Assembly (NCBI GenBank): GCA_947632005.1
Contig: CANRNU010000008.1
Coordinates: forward strand, 1 to 64,000
Direction of reading: 5' to 3'
Source of the DNA: an uncultured Oscillospiraceae bacterium
Lineage (GTDB): Bacteria; Bacillota; Clostridia; Oscillospirales; Oscillospiraceae
DNA length: 64,000 bases
Position numbers and translations under genes: made by a program. The notes under the pieces are model-generated. The model saw only the letters and a program-made list of their open reading frames with translations. It was not told where the DNA came from and did no database searches. Shown piece by piece: positions 26,221 to 37,800 of this stretch. Numbering within the stretch: the stretch's first letter is position 1; every line of letters starts with the position of its first letter.

Positions 26221-27111
26221 ATGGATACGACAAAAAAGAAAGTCGCTGTGATCGGCGCATTGAATGTGGATGTGGGCGGTCGGGCAGACCGGCCTCTGAC
26301 CCGGGGCGATTCCATCCCTGGCCGGGTGCGTACCTCGCTGGGGGGCGTGGGCTGGAACATCGCCAGAAACTGTTCTCTGCTGGGGGCGGAGACCGCCTTT
26401 TTCTCCCTGCTCGGCCAGGATGAGCACGAACAGGCCATCCGGGCGGACGGCGAGCGCTTTGGCGTGAGTCTGGACGGCTGCTGCTGGGAGGAGCGGCAGA
26501 ACAACCGCTATCTGTACATATGCGATGAGCGGGGAGATGTGGCGGCTGCCGTGAACGACATGGAGCTCTGCTCCCGGATAACGCCGGATATGGCCGCAAC
26601 GTGGCTCCCGGCGCTGGCCGGGTACGACGCGGTGGTGATAGACGCGAACCTGCCGGCGGAGACGCTGGCGTTTCTGGGGGAGCATGTGACGGCGCCGCTG
26701 GCGGCGGACAGCGTCTCCGCCGCAAAGGCGCCCCGGCTGCGGTCCATTCTGTCCAGGCTGCACACGCTGAAGGTCAACCGGGTAGAGGCGGACGCGCTCA
26801 CCGGCTGTCACCGGCCCCTGGACGCGGCCAGGGCCCTGCTGGAAGCCGGCGTGCGGCGGGTCGCGGTCTCCCTGGGACCGGAAGGCGTCCTGTGCGCGGA
26901 GGGGAAGACCTTCCTGCGGCAAAACGCCATCAATGTCTCCGCGGTGGACGCCACCGGCGCGGGCGACGCCCTGACAGCGGCCCTGGCGGTGGGTCTGGCA
27001 GGGGGATTGCCCCTGCCCCGATGCGCCCAGCTGGGGGTGACCGCGGCCAGCGTCACCATCTCCCAGCCCGGCTCCGTCACCGAGGCTTTGCGGGACCTGG
27101 CGAAGCGGTAA
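26221..27111 (+). CDS. psuK: PfkB-family kinase, probably pseudouridine kinase
   Basis: 296 residues. It is a ribokinase-like fold: VAVIGALNVDVGGRADRPL at the start, SLGGVGWNIARNCSLLGA (sugar-binding Gly-Gly motif), and DATGAGDA at 243-250 with catalytic Asp 249. The stretch LYICDERGDVAAAVNDMEL is typical of the PsuK subgroup, and a clear PsuG glycosidase gene lies at 56703-57623. Together the two would phosphorylate pseudouridine and split it into uracil and ribose-5-phosphate. Some PsuK proteins carry an N-terminal winged-helix domain; this one does not. The start codon has no ribosome-binding site and the promoter sits 6 nt upstream, which suggests a leaderless mRNA. It is a single-gene unit closed by a strong terminator. 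Another nucleoside as substrate remains possible. Confidence 0.85.
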   Translation: MDTTKKKVAVIGALNVDVGGRADRPLTRGDSIPGRVRTSLGGVGWNIARNCSLLGAETAFFSLLGQDEHEQAIRADGERFGVSLDGCCWEERQNNRYLYICDERGDVAAAVNDMELCSRITPDMAATWLPALAGYDAVVIDANLPAETLAFLGEHVTAPLAADSVSAAKAPRLRSILSRLHTLKVNRVEADALTGCHRPLDAARALLEAGVRRVAVSLGPEGVLCAEGKTFLRQNAINVSAVDATGAGDALTAALAVGLAGGLPLPRCAQLGVTAASVTISQPGSVTEALRDLAKR

Positions 27112-27126
27112 GGCCCCCGGAAAAGG

Positions 27127-27168
27127 AAAATGAAAAAGAGGACCAGAACTGGTCCTCTTTTTCATTTT
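27127..27168. terminator. terminator after psuK, symmetric
   Basis: A perfect 19-bp stem (27127-27145 with 27150-27168) with loop GAAC. The stem foot is A-rich on the left and T-rich on the right, so it should work on both strands. It ends psuK on the plus strand and could stop transcription coming from the DHH gene. Confidence 0.92.
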
Positions 27169-27170
27169 AT

Positions 27171-27417
27171 AAAAGCCACACCCCTGTGCGCTTTGAGGAT
27201 GGAAAGGAGTTTCCTGTATGAGAAAGCATCAAGAGGAGAAAGGGGAGTTACACAAAAGGCCCATGTACAGGGGCGTGGCCGGCGGCTGTTTTATCGGAAT
27301 CAACAAATCAACTATGATTCCTAACTGTATCTAAACATATTTTAGTCAATTCGTCAAGCTCTTTTTTCAATTTATTGGAAATTTCTTTTCTGGAGGACAT
27401 CTGTCCGCCGTGGGCGG
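27171..27417. other. A+T-rich spacer between psuK and the DHH gene
   Basis: With the terminator, this makes about 300 nt without a convincing gene. The right part is markedly A+T-rich. On the minus strand a 30-codon frame (27400-27308, beginning MSSRKEISNK and ending TVRNHS) has a protein-like composition with heptad-like Leu/Ile spacing. It has no good ribosome-binding site and overlaps nothing known, so I do not call it a gene. Confidence 0.4.
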
Positions 27418-28374
27418 TTATTTTATGGAATATTCTTCCAATTTCTTCAAAACAGCGGCTTCGACGGTCTGGGGAGGCAGTCCGGTGACGGCGCCGGCGG
27501 CGTCCGCGTGTCCGCCGCCCCCCACGGTCTCCTGAAGGATCTGTCCCGCGTGGACGGAGCCGTCGGTCCGCAGGGAGATTTTCCACTGTCCGCCGGGGAG
27601 CTGCCGGAGCATGAGCCCGGTCCGGGTGCCCTCCGGCACGGTGGCGAGAAGGGACAGCTTGTCCATATCGTCCTCGCCGGCGCCGCAGGCGGTCACGGTC
27701 TCCAGGGGCAGGACCATGACGCACACCCCGGGCATGGGAAAGCGCATGTCGCCGTACAGGGCCGCCTCCAGCCGGAGCCGGGCGGCGGACTTGGTCTCAA
27801 AGAGCCGGTGGGTGAGCCCGGCCGCGTCGAAGCCGGTCTCCCGCAGCGCCCCCGCGATGGTCAGGGTCCGACCGGTGGTGCCCGGAGTGCGGAAGCCATT
27901 GGTGTCCGTGGCCAGGGCGGTATAGAGGGCCTCGGCCATGTCCGCCGTCAGGGGCATGCCCAGCTCCCGGAGCGTCAGATAGACCAGCTCTCCTGTGGCG
28001 GCGCTGTCCGCCTCCAGGTAGGTATACCGGGCGTAGCCGGGATTGGTGCCGTGGTGGTCGATGGCAAGATCGGTCCTCTCCGCCATATGCCCCCAGCCTG
28101 TGGGAAACTGGCCGGGGCCCGGGGTATCCACCGCCGCGACGAAGCCGGGGGCGAAGTCCGCCGGGGCAAAATAGGGGGTCATGTATTTTTCGTACCGGGC
28201 CATGGAGGGGGGATTGGCGGCGAGAAACGCCCTCTTTCCCAGGGCCCGCAGGCCCAGGCACAGGGCGCAGCCGCTGCCGGCGGTGTCCCCGTCCGGGCGG
28301 ATGTGGGTGATGATGAGGACGTCGTCCGCGGCCCGCAGCAGGTCCGCGGCCTTCGCCGCGTCTATCAGCAGCAT
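27418..28374 (-). CDS. DHH/DHHA1-family phosphoesterase (NrnA-like)
   Basis: 318 residues; GGAGG lies 8 nt before the ATG. The four metal-binding motifs of DHH phosphoesterases are present: ITHIRPDGD (His 24, Asp 28, Asp 30), AAVDTP (Asp 83), AIDHHGTN (106-108) and the DHHA1 motif GGGGHADAAG near 285. Length and order match NrnA, which degrades short RNA and 3'-phosphoadenosine-5'-phosphate. In many Clostridia nrnA lies with rbfA and truB; here it stands alone between psuK and a secreted YD-repeat protein, so this may be a second, divergent copy. Enzyme class is firm; the substrate (nanoRNA, pAp or cyclic dinucleotide product) is not. Confidence 0.87.
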   Translation of the reverse strand: MLLIDAAKAADLLRAADDVLIITHIRPDGDTAGSGCALCLGLRALGKRAFLAANPPSMARYEKYMTPYFAPADFAPGFVAAVDTPGPGQFPTGWGHMAERTDLAIDHHGTNPGYARYTYLEADSAATGELVYLTLRELGMPLTADMAEALYTALATDTNGFRTPGTTGRTLTIAGALRETGFDAAGLTHRLFETKSAARLRLEAALYGDMRFPMPGVCVMVLPLETVTACGAGEDDMDKLSLLATVPEGTRTGLMLRQLPGGQWKISLRTDGSVHAGQILQETVGGGGHADAAGAVTGLPPQTVEAAVLKKLEEYSIK

Positions 28375-28402
28375 GGCATATGCCTCCCTTCAGGATAGAA
28401 AG

Positions 28403-28429
28403 ACCCGGGACAGCAGGCGCTGCCCGGGT
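28403..28429 (-). terminator. hairpin after the YD-repeat gene
   Basis: An inverted repeat of 12 bp with one mismatch (ACCCGGG at the foot), just past the stop of the YD-repeat gene, followed on the minus strand by CTTTCTAT. It is a moderate intrinsic terminator. Confidence 0.6.
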
Positions 28430-28439
28430 GTTTGCCGTA

Positions 28440-29453
28440 TCAGGTCACCGGCTCGTAGGTGAATTCAAGCGTGCCGCCCTCGCCGCCGTCCACGCGGGTC
28501 AGGTATCCGTTGGCGTCATATTCCAGCACGGGCTCCGCTGTTGTCAGGCGCCAGCTCGAGATGACCGTGCCGGCGTTATCGTTCAGGGCCAGGGAGATGA
28601 CGCACTCCTCATGGGAATCGCCCCAGCTCCCGTCCTCGTTCAGCGTGAACCATTGGGAGCGGTCCCAGCTGGCGCTCAGCAGGGGCTGGAAGTATATCTT
28701 TTCCGCGCTGTCGGCGCTGTCTATGCCGATCTGTCGGCCCTGCTCGTCATAGGAATAGGTGGTCTCTTCGGTGGTGCCGTCGTCCGATGTGGTCGTCCGG
28801 CTGGTCATATTGCCCTTGTCATCGTAGACGTACTCATAAGTGGTCGTGGAGACGGTCTCGGCCCCGGCGGCGTCCGTGTTGGTGAGCGTCGAGGAGGCTG
28901 TGTCGCCGTTTTCATTGTAGGTGTACTCCGTGACAGAGGTGCCGTTGTCGTTTGTGGAGAGCAGGGTGATGAGATTTCCGTCATCGTCGTAGGTATACTC
29001 CGCGTGATAGGTGCTCAGATCGTCATAGAAGGCATACTTCCTGTCAACGGTGAGCACGTTGCCGTTGTCGTCATAGGTGCGGGTGTTGACGGTGTCGAAG
29101 GAGACGGTGTTGGGGTCGTCGTAATCTGTCTCGTGGTCCTCCAGCATGTTGCCGCTGGCGTCATAGGTATAGGTCCGGGTGAACCAGGAGGAGGAGACGC
29201 TCACCAGCCGTCCGGCCTCGTCATACGTCAGCGTCTCGGCGTCCCCGCCCACGGTGACCCCTGTGGGAAGATAGCCGCCGTTGTCGTAGGAGAAGGTAGT
29301 CTCCTCGGTATAATCCGGGGTCGTGCTGACCGCTTTGACCAGCCGGTACTCCGGCTCGGGAGTGGGTTCCGGCTCCTGCTGGGCAAAGGCGGGCGCGGCC
29401 AGGGCCAGGAGCATGCAGAGGGCCAGGGAAAAGCTGAAAATGCGCTTGTTCAT
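28440..29453 (-). CDS. secreted YD/RHS-type repeat protein
   Basis: 337 residues; GGAGG lies before the ATG. A Sec signal peptide ends AFA/QQ at 24/25. After a Pro-Glu spacer come at least seven imperfect YD repeats of about 20 residues (LTYDEAGRLVSVSS, YTYDASGNML, RTYDDNGNVL, YTYDDDGNLI, YTYNENGDTA, YVYDDKGNMT, YSYDEQGRQI). The last repeat-like stretch, LEYDANGYLTRVDG, closes the protein. YD repeats form a beta-sheet spiral that in large Rhs proteins encloses a toxin; this one is short, has no toxin or core domain and no anchor, so it is a stand-alone secreted or surface repeat protein. Likely partners are unknown. The composition is rich in Asp and Thr, giving a very acidic protein. Confidence 0.8.
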   Translation of the reverse strand: MNKRIFSFSLALCMLLALAAPAFAQQEPEPTPEPEYRLVKAVSTTPDYTEETTFSYDNGGYLPTGVTVGGDAETLTYDEAGRLVSVSSSWFTRTYTYDASGNMLEDHETDYDDPNTVSFDTVNTRTYDDNGNVLTVDRKYAFYDDLSTYHAEYTYDDDGNLITLLSTNDNGTSVTEYTYNENGDTASSTLTNTDAAGAETVSTTTYEYVYDDKGNMTSRTTTSDDGTTEETTYSYDEQGRQIGIDSADSAEKIYFQPLLSASWDRSQWFTLNEDGSWGDSHEECVISLALNDNAGTVISSWRLTTAEPVLEYDANGYLTRVDGGEGGTLEFTYEPVT

Positions 29454-29568
29454 AAGTCGATCCTCCTTTTGTGTATGATTTTCCGGCGAGACCAGATAAG
29501 AAGATTATACCGGCCCGCCGGAGCGGCTGCAACAGTTTTTTCAAACGCCGGCGCGAAAAGTTCGCGGC

Positions 29569-30954
29569 TCAGGCATGGGGGTGCTCCGCCGCCAGCTTTT
29601 TCATGGCCTTGCGGAACTGGAAGGAGAACAGGATGGAGGTGAAGCTCACGGCGATCACGTCCGCCACCGGCTCGGCCATGTATACGCCCAGGGTCGGGTC
29701 AGCCGCCAGGTGGGGCATGAGGTAGATGAAGGGCAGCAGGAGCACGAACTTCCGCACCACGGCCACCAGCACGGAACAGGGGGCGTTGCCCAGGGACACG
29801 AAGGTCATCTGGCAGGAGGTCTGGATGCCGAACAGGAACGTGCCGCCGCAGTAGATGCGGATGGCGGTGGCGGCGAAGTCGATGAGCGCCCGGTCGGAGG
29901 TGAAGATGGCGGCAAAGGCCCGGGGAAAGAGCATCAGGGCCAGCCACAGAGCGGTGGAGAAGCTGAGGCAGCAGGTCAGAAGCAGCCGGAAGGTCTTCTT
30001 CACCCGGGAGACGTTCCCCGCGCCGTAGTTGTAGCTGGAGATGGGCTGGGCCCCCTGGGATATGCCCTGCATGGGCATCATGGCGAACTGGGTGATGCTG
30101 GTACAGATGGTCATGGCCCCCACGGCCACGTCCCCGCCGTATTTGAGGAGCGAGGAATTGAAGCACACGAAAATGATGCTCTCGCTGCTCTGCATGACGA
30201 AGGCGGCAAAACCCAGGGCCACACAGGGGAGCACCACGGAGGGGTCCAGGGACAGGTCCTGCCTCCGCAGGCGCAAAACGGCCTTTTTCCCGCAGAGGAA
30301 CGCCACGCACCACACGCAGGAGACGCCCTGGGACAGGATGGTGGCCAGGGCCGCGCCCTGCACGCCCATGCGGAAGACGAAGATGAAAAGGGGGTCCAGG
30401 AGGATGTTGCACACCGCGCCGATGAGCACGGTGACCATGGCGGTGCGGGTGCTGCCCTGGGCGGTGATGAAGGCGTTCATGCCCAGGGTGAGCTGGACGA
30501 AGAGGGTGCCCATGGCGTACACCTGCAGATAGCCTGCGGCGTAGCCGATGGTATTCCCGCTGGCTCCGAAGACCAGCAGCAGGTCCCGGCCCCAAAGCAG
30601 CAGCGCGGCGGTCAGGACCGCGGAGGCGATGAGCTGCAGGGTGAAGCAGCCGCCCAGGGTCCGGTGGGCGGCGTCCATATCGCCCCGGCCCATAAAGATG
30701 GAGGCCCGGGGCGCGCCGCCGGAGCTGACCAGCGCCGCGAAGGCGGACACGATCATGATGACCGGCAGGCACACCCCCACCCCGGTGAGGGCCAAAGGGC
30801 CGTCCCCGGGCATGTGGCCGATGTAGATGCGGTCCACGATGTTGTAGAGCATATTGATGAGCTGGGCGATGACGGTGGGCACCGCCAGCTTGAACAGCAG
30901 CTTGCCGATGGGCTCCGTGCCGAGAAGATCCTTACTCTTGTCCGTGGTGATCAT
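29569..30954 (-). CDS. MATE-family efflux transporter
   Basis: 461 residues with twelve membrane helices. The start is typical of MATE proteins: GTEPIGKLLFKLAVPTVIAQLINMLYNIVDRIYIGHM, and a second-half repeat begins near PCVALGFAAFVMQSSES. It would export cationic drugs or metabolites using sodium or protons. The ATG at 30954 has AAAGGAG only 1 nt away, which is close; no better start fits the family. It lies 19 nt after the ABC exporter gene and is probably co-transcribed with it, a frequent pairing of two drug-type exporters in gut Clostridia. No regulator gene (MarR or TetR) is next to them. Substrate unknown. Confidence 0.92.
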   Translation of the reverse strand: MITTDKSKDLLGTEPIGKLLFKLAVPTVIAQLINMLYNIVDRIYIGHMPGDGPLALTGVGVCLPVIMIVSAFAALVSSGGAPRASIFMGRGDMDAAHRTLGGCFTLQLIASAVLTAALLLWGRDLLLVFGASGNTIGYAAGYLQVYAMGTLFVQLTLGMNAFITAQGSTRTAMVTVLIGAVCNILLDPLFIFVFRMGVQGAALATILSQGVSCVWCVAFLCGKKAVLRLRRQDLSLDPSVVLPCVALGFAAFVMQSSESIIFVCFNSSLLKYGGDVAVGAMTICTSITQFAMMPMQGISQGAQPISSYNYGAGNVSRVKKTFRLLLTCCLSFSTALWLALMLFPRAFAAIFTSDRALIDFAATAIRIYCGGTFLFGIQTSCQMTFVSLGNAPCSVLVAVVRKFVLLLPFIYLMPHLAADPTLGVYMAEPVADVIAVSFTSILFSFQFRKAMKKLAAEHPHA

Positions 30955-30973
30955 GCTCCTTTGAACGTTCGGT

Positions 30974-32716
30974 CTATGTCAGGTCCTGGGCCTGCCAGAG
31001 CTTGGCGAAGGCGCCGTTTTTGGCCAGAAGCTCCTCCCGGGGCCCCAGCTCCACGATGTGCTCGTCCTCCACCACGGCGATCAGGTCCGCGTTTTTCACG
31101 GTGGAGAGCCGGTGGGCGATGATGATGCCGGTGCGGCCCCGGGCCAGTTCGTCCAGGGACGCCTGGATGTGCTTTTCCGTGACGCTGTCCAGGGCGGAGG
31201 TGGCCTCGTCCAGGATGAGCACCGGGGGATTTTTCAAAAACACCCGGGCGATGGAGAGCCGCTGCTTCTGCCCGCCGGAGAGCATCACGCCCCGCTCCCC
31301 CACAAAGGTGTCGTACCCGTCGGGCATGGCCATGATCTCCTCATGGATCTCCGCCCGCATGGCGGCGGCGACGATCTCCTCGTCGGTGGCGTCGGGCCGG
31401 CCGTAGCGGATGTTCTCCCGGATGGTGTCGGCAAAGACGAACACGTCCTGCTGGATGATGCCGATGGCCCGGTGGAGGCTCTGCTGGGTCACGTCCCGCA
31501 CGTCCCGGCCATCCAGGAGCACCGCCCCGTCCGTCACGTCGTAAAACCGGGGCAGGAGCTGGCACAGGGTGGTCTTGCCGCCCCCGGAAGGGCCCACCAC
31601 CGCAAGGGTCTTCCCGTGGGGCAGGGTGAAGCTCACATGCTCCAGCACGGGCACGCCGCTGTCATAGGAGAAGGACACATCCCGGTATTCCACGTCTCCT
31701 GTTACGTCCTTCAGCTCCTCCGCGCCGGGCCGGTCCTCGATCTCGGGTCTGGTGTTCATCAGCTCCCGGAAGCGCTTGAAGCCGGTCATGCCGTCGGTGA
31801 AGGTCTCGATGAAGTCTGCCAGCTGGGTGATGGGCCGGACGAAGGTGGACACATACAGGGAGAAGGTGATCAGATCCACATAGTCCATGCGGTCCCGCAT
31901 GATGAAAAACCCGCCCACGGTGATGGTGAGCACCTGCATCAGGCTCATGGTGGAGTCGATGCCGGCGTGGTAGATGCCCATGGTCTTATACCAGTTCTTC
32001 TTGGCGTCCTTGAACATGTCGTTGGCCTGCCGGAACTTGTCGGCCTCGGCGGTCTCGTTGGCGAAGGCCTTGGCGGTGCGGATGCCGGAGATGCCCGACT
32101 CAATGGAGGCGTTGATCTCCCCCAGGCTCTTTTTCACCTCGGCGTTGGCCTGGTCCATCTTCCCGTTCCAGTGGACGGTGAAAATGATGAACAGGGGCAC
32201 CACCGCCAGGATGACGCAGGCCAGGGGCCAGCAGATGGTGCATAAAATGGCGAAGGCCCCCAAAATGGTCACCAGGCTGGTCATCAGATTCTCCGGCCCG
32301 TGGTGGGACAGCTCCGTGATGGAGAACAGGTCGTTGGTGATGCGGCTCATGAGCACGCCCGTCCGGTTCCTGTCGAAGAAGGAAAAGGACAGGGTCTGGA
32401 TGTGGGTCAGAATGTCCGTGCGCATGTCCGCCTCCAGCCGGACCCCCATCAGGTGGCCCAGGTAGGTGATGATGAATTTGCACACAGCCTTTACCACATA
32501 GGCCGCCGCCAAAATGCCCATGATGGCGAAAAACAGACGAAACAGCCTGTCCGGCAGCAGGGAGTTGAGGGTATACCGGGTCACATAGGGGAACACCAGG
32601 TCCGCCCCGCAGGCGATGAGCGCGCAGGCCATGTCCAGCAGGAACAGCCGCATATGGGGCTTGTAGTAGCTGGCAAACAGCCGGATGGGATGGGAGGAAA
32701 AATCCTTTTCTTTCAT
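30974..32716 (-). CDS. ABC exporter, fused membrane and ATPase domains
   Basis: 580 residues. A six-helix exporter membrane domain (about 20-310) is followed by an ATPase domain with Walker [10 protein letters not shown], signature [14 protein letters not shown], Walker [13 protein letters not shown] and the His loop [10 protein letters not shown]. This is the type IV (MsbA/LmrA-like) half-transporter form, working as a homodimer or with a partner. No second half is adjacent, so a homodimer is likely. It is the first gene of a two-gene unit with the MATE exporter. Upstream lies a palindromic intergenic repeat (32766-32903). The substrate could be a lipid, peptide or drug; it cannot be read from the sequence. 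Confidence 0.93.
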   Translation of the reverse strand: MKEKDFSSHPIRLFASYYKPHMRLFLLDMACALIACGADLVFPYVTRYTLNSLLPDRLFRLFFAIMGILAAAYVVKAVCKFIITYLGHLMGVRLEADMRTDILTHIQTLSFSFFDRNRTGVLMSRITNDLFSITELSHHGPENLMTSLVTILGAFAILCTICWPLACVILAVVPLFIIFTVHWNGKMDQANAEVKKSLGEINASIESGISGIRTAKAFANETAEADKFRQANDMFKDAKKNWYKTMGIYHAGIDSTMSLMQVLTITVGGFFIMRDRMDYVDLITFSLYVSTFVRPITQLADFIETFTDGMTGFKRFRELMNTRPEIEDRPGAEELKDVTGDVEYRDVSFSYDSGVPVLEHVSFTLPHGKTLAVVGPSGGGKTTLCQLLPRFYDVTDGAVLLDGRDVRDVTQQSLHRAIGIIQQDVFVFADTIRENIRYGRPDATDEEIVAAAMRAEIHEEIMAMPDGYDTFVGERGVMLSGGQKQRLSIARVFLKNPPVLILDEATSALDSVTEKHIQASLDELARGRTGIIIAHRLSTVKNADLIAVVEDEHIVELGPREELLAKNGAFAKLWQAQDLT

Positions 32717-32765
32717 GTATGTACGTTCCTTCTGTGTGGGCCGCTGGGCGGCACTATATTGAAAG

Positions 32766-32903
32766 CCTCCCCTGTGTAAGGGGAGGTGGGCCGCCGCAAA
32801 GCGGCTCGGAGAGGTTGCTGCCAGTCTTGGAGCACATCCCCGCTTGGCAACGATCCCTCAGTCAGCGCCAAAGGCGCCGACAGCTCCCTTTACACAAGGG
32901 AGC
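32766..32903. repeat. palindromic intergenic element, copy 1
   Basis: A 138-nt element bounded by two hairpins: CCTCCCCT / AGGGGAGG at the left (32766-32786) and GCTCCCTT / AAGGGAGC at the right (32883-32903). Inner parts GAGAGGTTGCTGCCAG and CGATCCCTCAGTC recur in the copies at 41099-41216 and 51606-51742. A GCGCC AAA GGCGC hairpin lies near the right end. It has no coding capacity and fills the gap between the ABC exporter and clpE genes. It looks like a non-autonomous mobile or REP-type repeat. Confidence 0.85.
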
Positions 32904-32940
32904 CGTCAGCAAGGTGCGGCTTCCGCCGCTTTAGCCCATT

Positions 32941-35271
<2,331 letters not shown>

Positions 35272-35289
35272 AGATGCCTCCTTATGAGG

Positions 35290-36051
35290 TCAGAGGGTTA
35301 TGTAGTTGGCCAGCAGGTTGGCGTCCATAAGATAGGCCGCGAGGCCGGTGCCCCGAAGGGTCTCCTCTGACAGCAGCAGGCCCGCGAACTGGCAGGCCCA
35401 TACGATGATGGAGCAAAACAGCAGACCCGCGAACACCCCGATGGCGGCACCGCCGATGTCGTTGACGATGCCCACATAGGGGATCTTGAAGCTCAGGTTC
35501 GGCAGGTTGACGATGATGGTAAAGATGGCGAACATGATGATGAAGGCCAGCAGGAACCCGCCGTACCAGGTGATGGCCTGGCAGGTGATGGTGACGACCG
35601 AGGAGCTGAGAGACGCCTCGTTCTCCTGGGAATAGGTCAGGGTCCGCTCCGTGAGGGTCTGGGCCATGCTGTCATACAGGCCCAGGGACTTGAAGGTGGC
35701 AGAGGCGATCTGCTCCTCCATGCCGGGGTTTTCGATGAGCAGGTCCGACAGGGAGCGGTCCACGTTGAATTTCCCCTGGTCGTCCGGTTCGTACCCCATC
35801 TCCTTGTACGCGGTGTTCTCCACCTGGGCCTCCATGTAGCCGCTGACGAAGGGCTTCAGCACCGGGATGACCTCATAGGAATAGGTGTCGGACAGCAGCT
35901 GTGCGCCATATAGAGATAGTATTATCACCAGCACCTCGATAATTCCCATGATGATGCCCTTTTTATAACCCTGCCAGCCACAGACGACCAGAATGACCAC
36001 CAGGACGATGTTGATGATAGAGTTGATGTTGAGGGAGTGCAGGAAATCCAT
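35290..36051 (-). CDS. CvpA-family membrane protein
   Basis: 253 residues. A helix near 14-28 and another near 33-50 open the protein with GWQGYKKGIIMGIIEVL, the CvpA hallmark. An extracytoplasmic insertion of about 100 residues (50-150) follows, then two more helices near 155-180 and 195-225. CvpA proteins are linked to colicin V production and to envelope stability under stress; a biochemical role is not settled. The large charged insertion is longer than in proteobacterial CvpA but common in Clostridia. It sits between the propeller protein and clpE genes with short gaps (45 and 18 nt), so the three are likely one transcript with an envelope or stress theme. Confidence 0.83.
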   Translation of the reverse strand: MDFLHSLNINSIINIVLVVILVVCGWQGYKKGIIMGIIEVLVIILSLYGAQLLSDTYSYEVIPVLKPFVSGYMEAQVENTAYKEMGYEPDDQGKFNVDRSLSDLLIENPGMEEQIASATFKSLGLYDSMAQTLTERTLTYSQENEASLSSSVVTITCQAITWYGGFLLAFIIMFAIFTIIVNLPNLSFKIPYVGIVNDIGGAAIGVFAGLLFCSIIVWACQFAGLLLSEETLRGTGLAAYLMDANLLANYITL

Positions 36052-36096
36052 AGACTGTTACCTCTCGCAAAATGAAATGGGCGTGGATGTAAGGGG

Positions 36097-37716
36097 TCAG
36101 AAGGTATATACCTCCGCGTAGTTGGCGGCGATGAGAAGGGCCTCTCCCCGATTGCGCAGCAGACCGTATTTGAAGCCGGGCAGGCCGTTGAGACGGCCCT
36201 TTTCGGCCAGGGAGCTGGTGTAAAGGACGGCGCCGTCGGAGCAAAGGACCATGATCTCCAGGTCCGACGATGTGAGACACACGATCTCGCTCTGAACGTC
36301 CGCCGTGCCCAGCTGTTCCCCGTTGGGGTCCAGACTGACCAGGGTAGCCGTGGTCCCGGCCCGGTACGGGCTCAGGGCAAAGGAGACGCAGTTGCTGCCG
36401 TCGAAGGTGTATCCCACCAGGTACTGACCGTCAAAGGGATAGGTGTTTTTCCACTGGCCGTTGGCGTCGAAAAACAGGATCTGCTCGCTGGACAGGGCGC
36501 ACAGCGCGTCGGAGGTGAACCAGTGCACATCCAGCAGCACGGTGGACTCCACCACATAGGCGCTGACCTGCTCCTCCTCGTTCAGGCGGAAGAAACGGAC
36601 CTCGCTGCCGCTGGCGGTATAGCCCAGCACGGCCAGCTTCCGGCTGTCGGGGGAGACGATGGCGCTGATCACCCAGGAGGAGGAGGAATACCACTCGTAT
36701 ACCTCGTCCAGCTCGGGGCTGTACACCTTCACCAGGGCCCGGTAGCCCGTCTGCTCCGTGGTGACGGCGATATAGCCGCCCTCCGAGACCGTGGCGGAGA
36801 GGATGTTCCCCTCCATGTCGATCTCCTCCACGGTGCCGTCGAACCGGGCCACGGCCAGGCGCCGTCCGCCCAGGTCATAGAACACCGCAAAGCGGTCGCA
36901 CCCGGCTGCGGCGGGATTTTCCATCTGCATGACCATGCTGGTGACCGGGTCGCCGTTGCCGTCCAGCAGCTCGAAGCCGGAGGTGTTGGCCACGGCCAGC
37001 CCCTGTCCGGCGGCGGCGAAGGCCTCGCCGGAGCCCGCGTCGAACACATATTCCTCCTGGGCCACCGCCGCCGTGTTGGCGGAGAGGATCATCCCATCGG
37101 GGGAGAAGCTGTCCCGGTAAAACCAGATCACAGCCGAGGCCGCCAGCAGCACCAGCGCCGCCACCAGGGCGATGATGGCGCCCACCGCGTCCCGGTGGGA
37201 CAGCATGGGTTTGTTTTTGTCGTTTTTCTCCTGGGTCTTGTCCCGCCGAAAGACGACGCGCTTTTTTTTGCCGTCTTTCTTCTCCGCCCCGGAGAGGTCC
37301 TCCTGCTCCTGCTTCTGGTGCTTGGGGGCGGGGGCCTGCTCGGGGACGGCGTCCGCCTTCTTCGGCGCGGGCCGGTCGGCTGTCCCGGCCTTTTTGTCGG
37401 GTTTGCCGGCCTTTTTGGCCTTCTTGCCATCCCCGTCCCCGGCTTGGGCGCCGCCTGCCTTCTTCTGGGCCAGGGACGCCTCCAGCTGGGCGGTGAGGGC
37501 GTCCGTCAGGGAGATGACCTGTTCCTGAGACTGCTCCGCCTCCGGGCCGGTCTTGGCCTTTTTCCCGGATGCCGCGGTCTTGGCCTTCTTCGGGGGTCTG
37601 GTCTTCTTCGGAGGCTTGGACGGCTTGGCGTGCTTTGCGCCCTTTGTGCTCTCCGCGCCCTTGGACGACTCCTCTTTGGGGGGCTTGTTGGGTTGTTTCA
37701 GATGCTTGCTTGCCAT
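36097..37716 (-). CDS. membrane-anchored beta-propeller protein (DUF5711-like)
   Basis: 539 residues; AAGGGG precedes the ATG. The first 165 residues are extremely rich in Lys, Ala, Pro and Glu and lack order. A single membrane helix follows near 175-197 (VGAIIALVAALVLLAASAVIW), so the basic part is cytoplasmic. The outer domain of about 340 residues shows repeated short blades such as LAVARFDGTVEEIDMEG, LVKVYSPELDEVYEW and LVSLDPNGEQLGTADV. This fits the DUF5711 group by memory; no function is known. The Lys-rich arm could touch DNA, RNA or acidic lipids. It is the first gene of the unit with cvpA and clpE and has its own promoter region at 37756-37783. Confidence 0.75.
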   Translation of the reverse strand: MASKHLKQPNKPPKEESSKGAESTKGAKHAKPSKPPKKTRPPKKAKTAASGKKAKTGPEAEQSQEQVISLTDALTAQLEASLAQKKAGGAQAGDGDGKKAKKAGKPDKKAGTADRPAPKKADAVPEQAPAPKHQKQEQEDLSGAEKKDGKKKRVVFRRDKTQEKNDKNKPMLSHRDAVGAIIALVAALVLLAASAVIWFYRDSFSPDGMILSANTAAVAQEEYVFDAGSGEAFAAAGQGLAVANTSGFELLDGNGDPVTSMVMQMENPAAAGCDRFAVFYDLGGRRLAVARFDGTVEEIDMEGNILSATVSEGGYIAVTTEQTGYRALVKVYSPELDEVYEWYSSSSWVISAIVSPDSRKLAVLGYTASGSEVRFFRLNEEEQVSAYVVESTVLLDVHWFTSDALCALSSEQILFFDANGQWKNTYPFDGQYLVGYTFDGSNCVSFALSPYRAGTTATLVSLDPNGEQLGTADVQSEIVCLTSSDLEIMVLCSDGAVLYTSSLAEKGRLNGLPGFKYGLLRNRGEALLIAANYAEVYTF

Positions 37717-37755
37717 GGGTCATCCCCTTGGTATTTCGTAACTATATATTTTAGC

Positions 37756-37783
37756 ACAATACGTCAATATCTGTCTACGTCAA
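37756..37783 (-). promoter_or_regulatory. promoter region with tandem TTGACGTA boxes
   Basis: On the minus strand the eight-base TTGACGTA occurs twice, 16 nt apart (37783-37776 and 37767-37760), in an A+T-rich gap before the propeller-protein gene. One reading is TTGACG (37783-37778), a 16-nt spacer and TATTGT (37761-37756). The repeat could also be an operator for a dimeric regulator. Confidence 0.5.
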
Positions 37784-37800
37784 CATTCGCCAATTCGGTC

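Noticed and set aside
27308-27400. 30-codon frame on the minus strand
   Set aside because: Protein-like composition, but no ribosome-binding site or other support.
32766-32903. Insertion sequence remnant
   Set aside because: No transposase fragment is present; the element is a short palindromic repeat.
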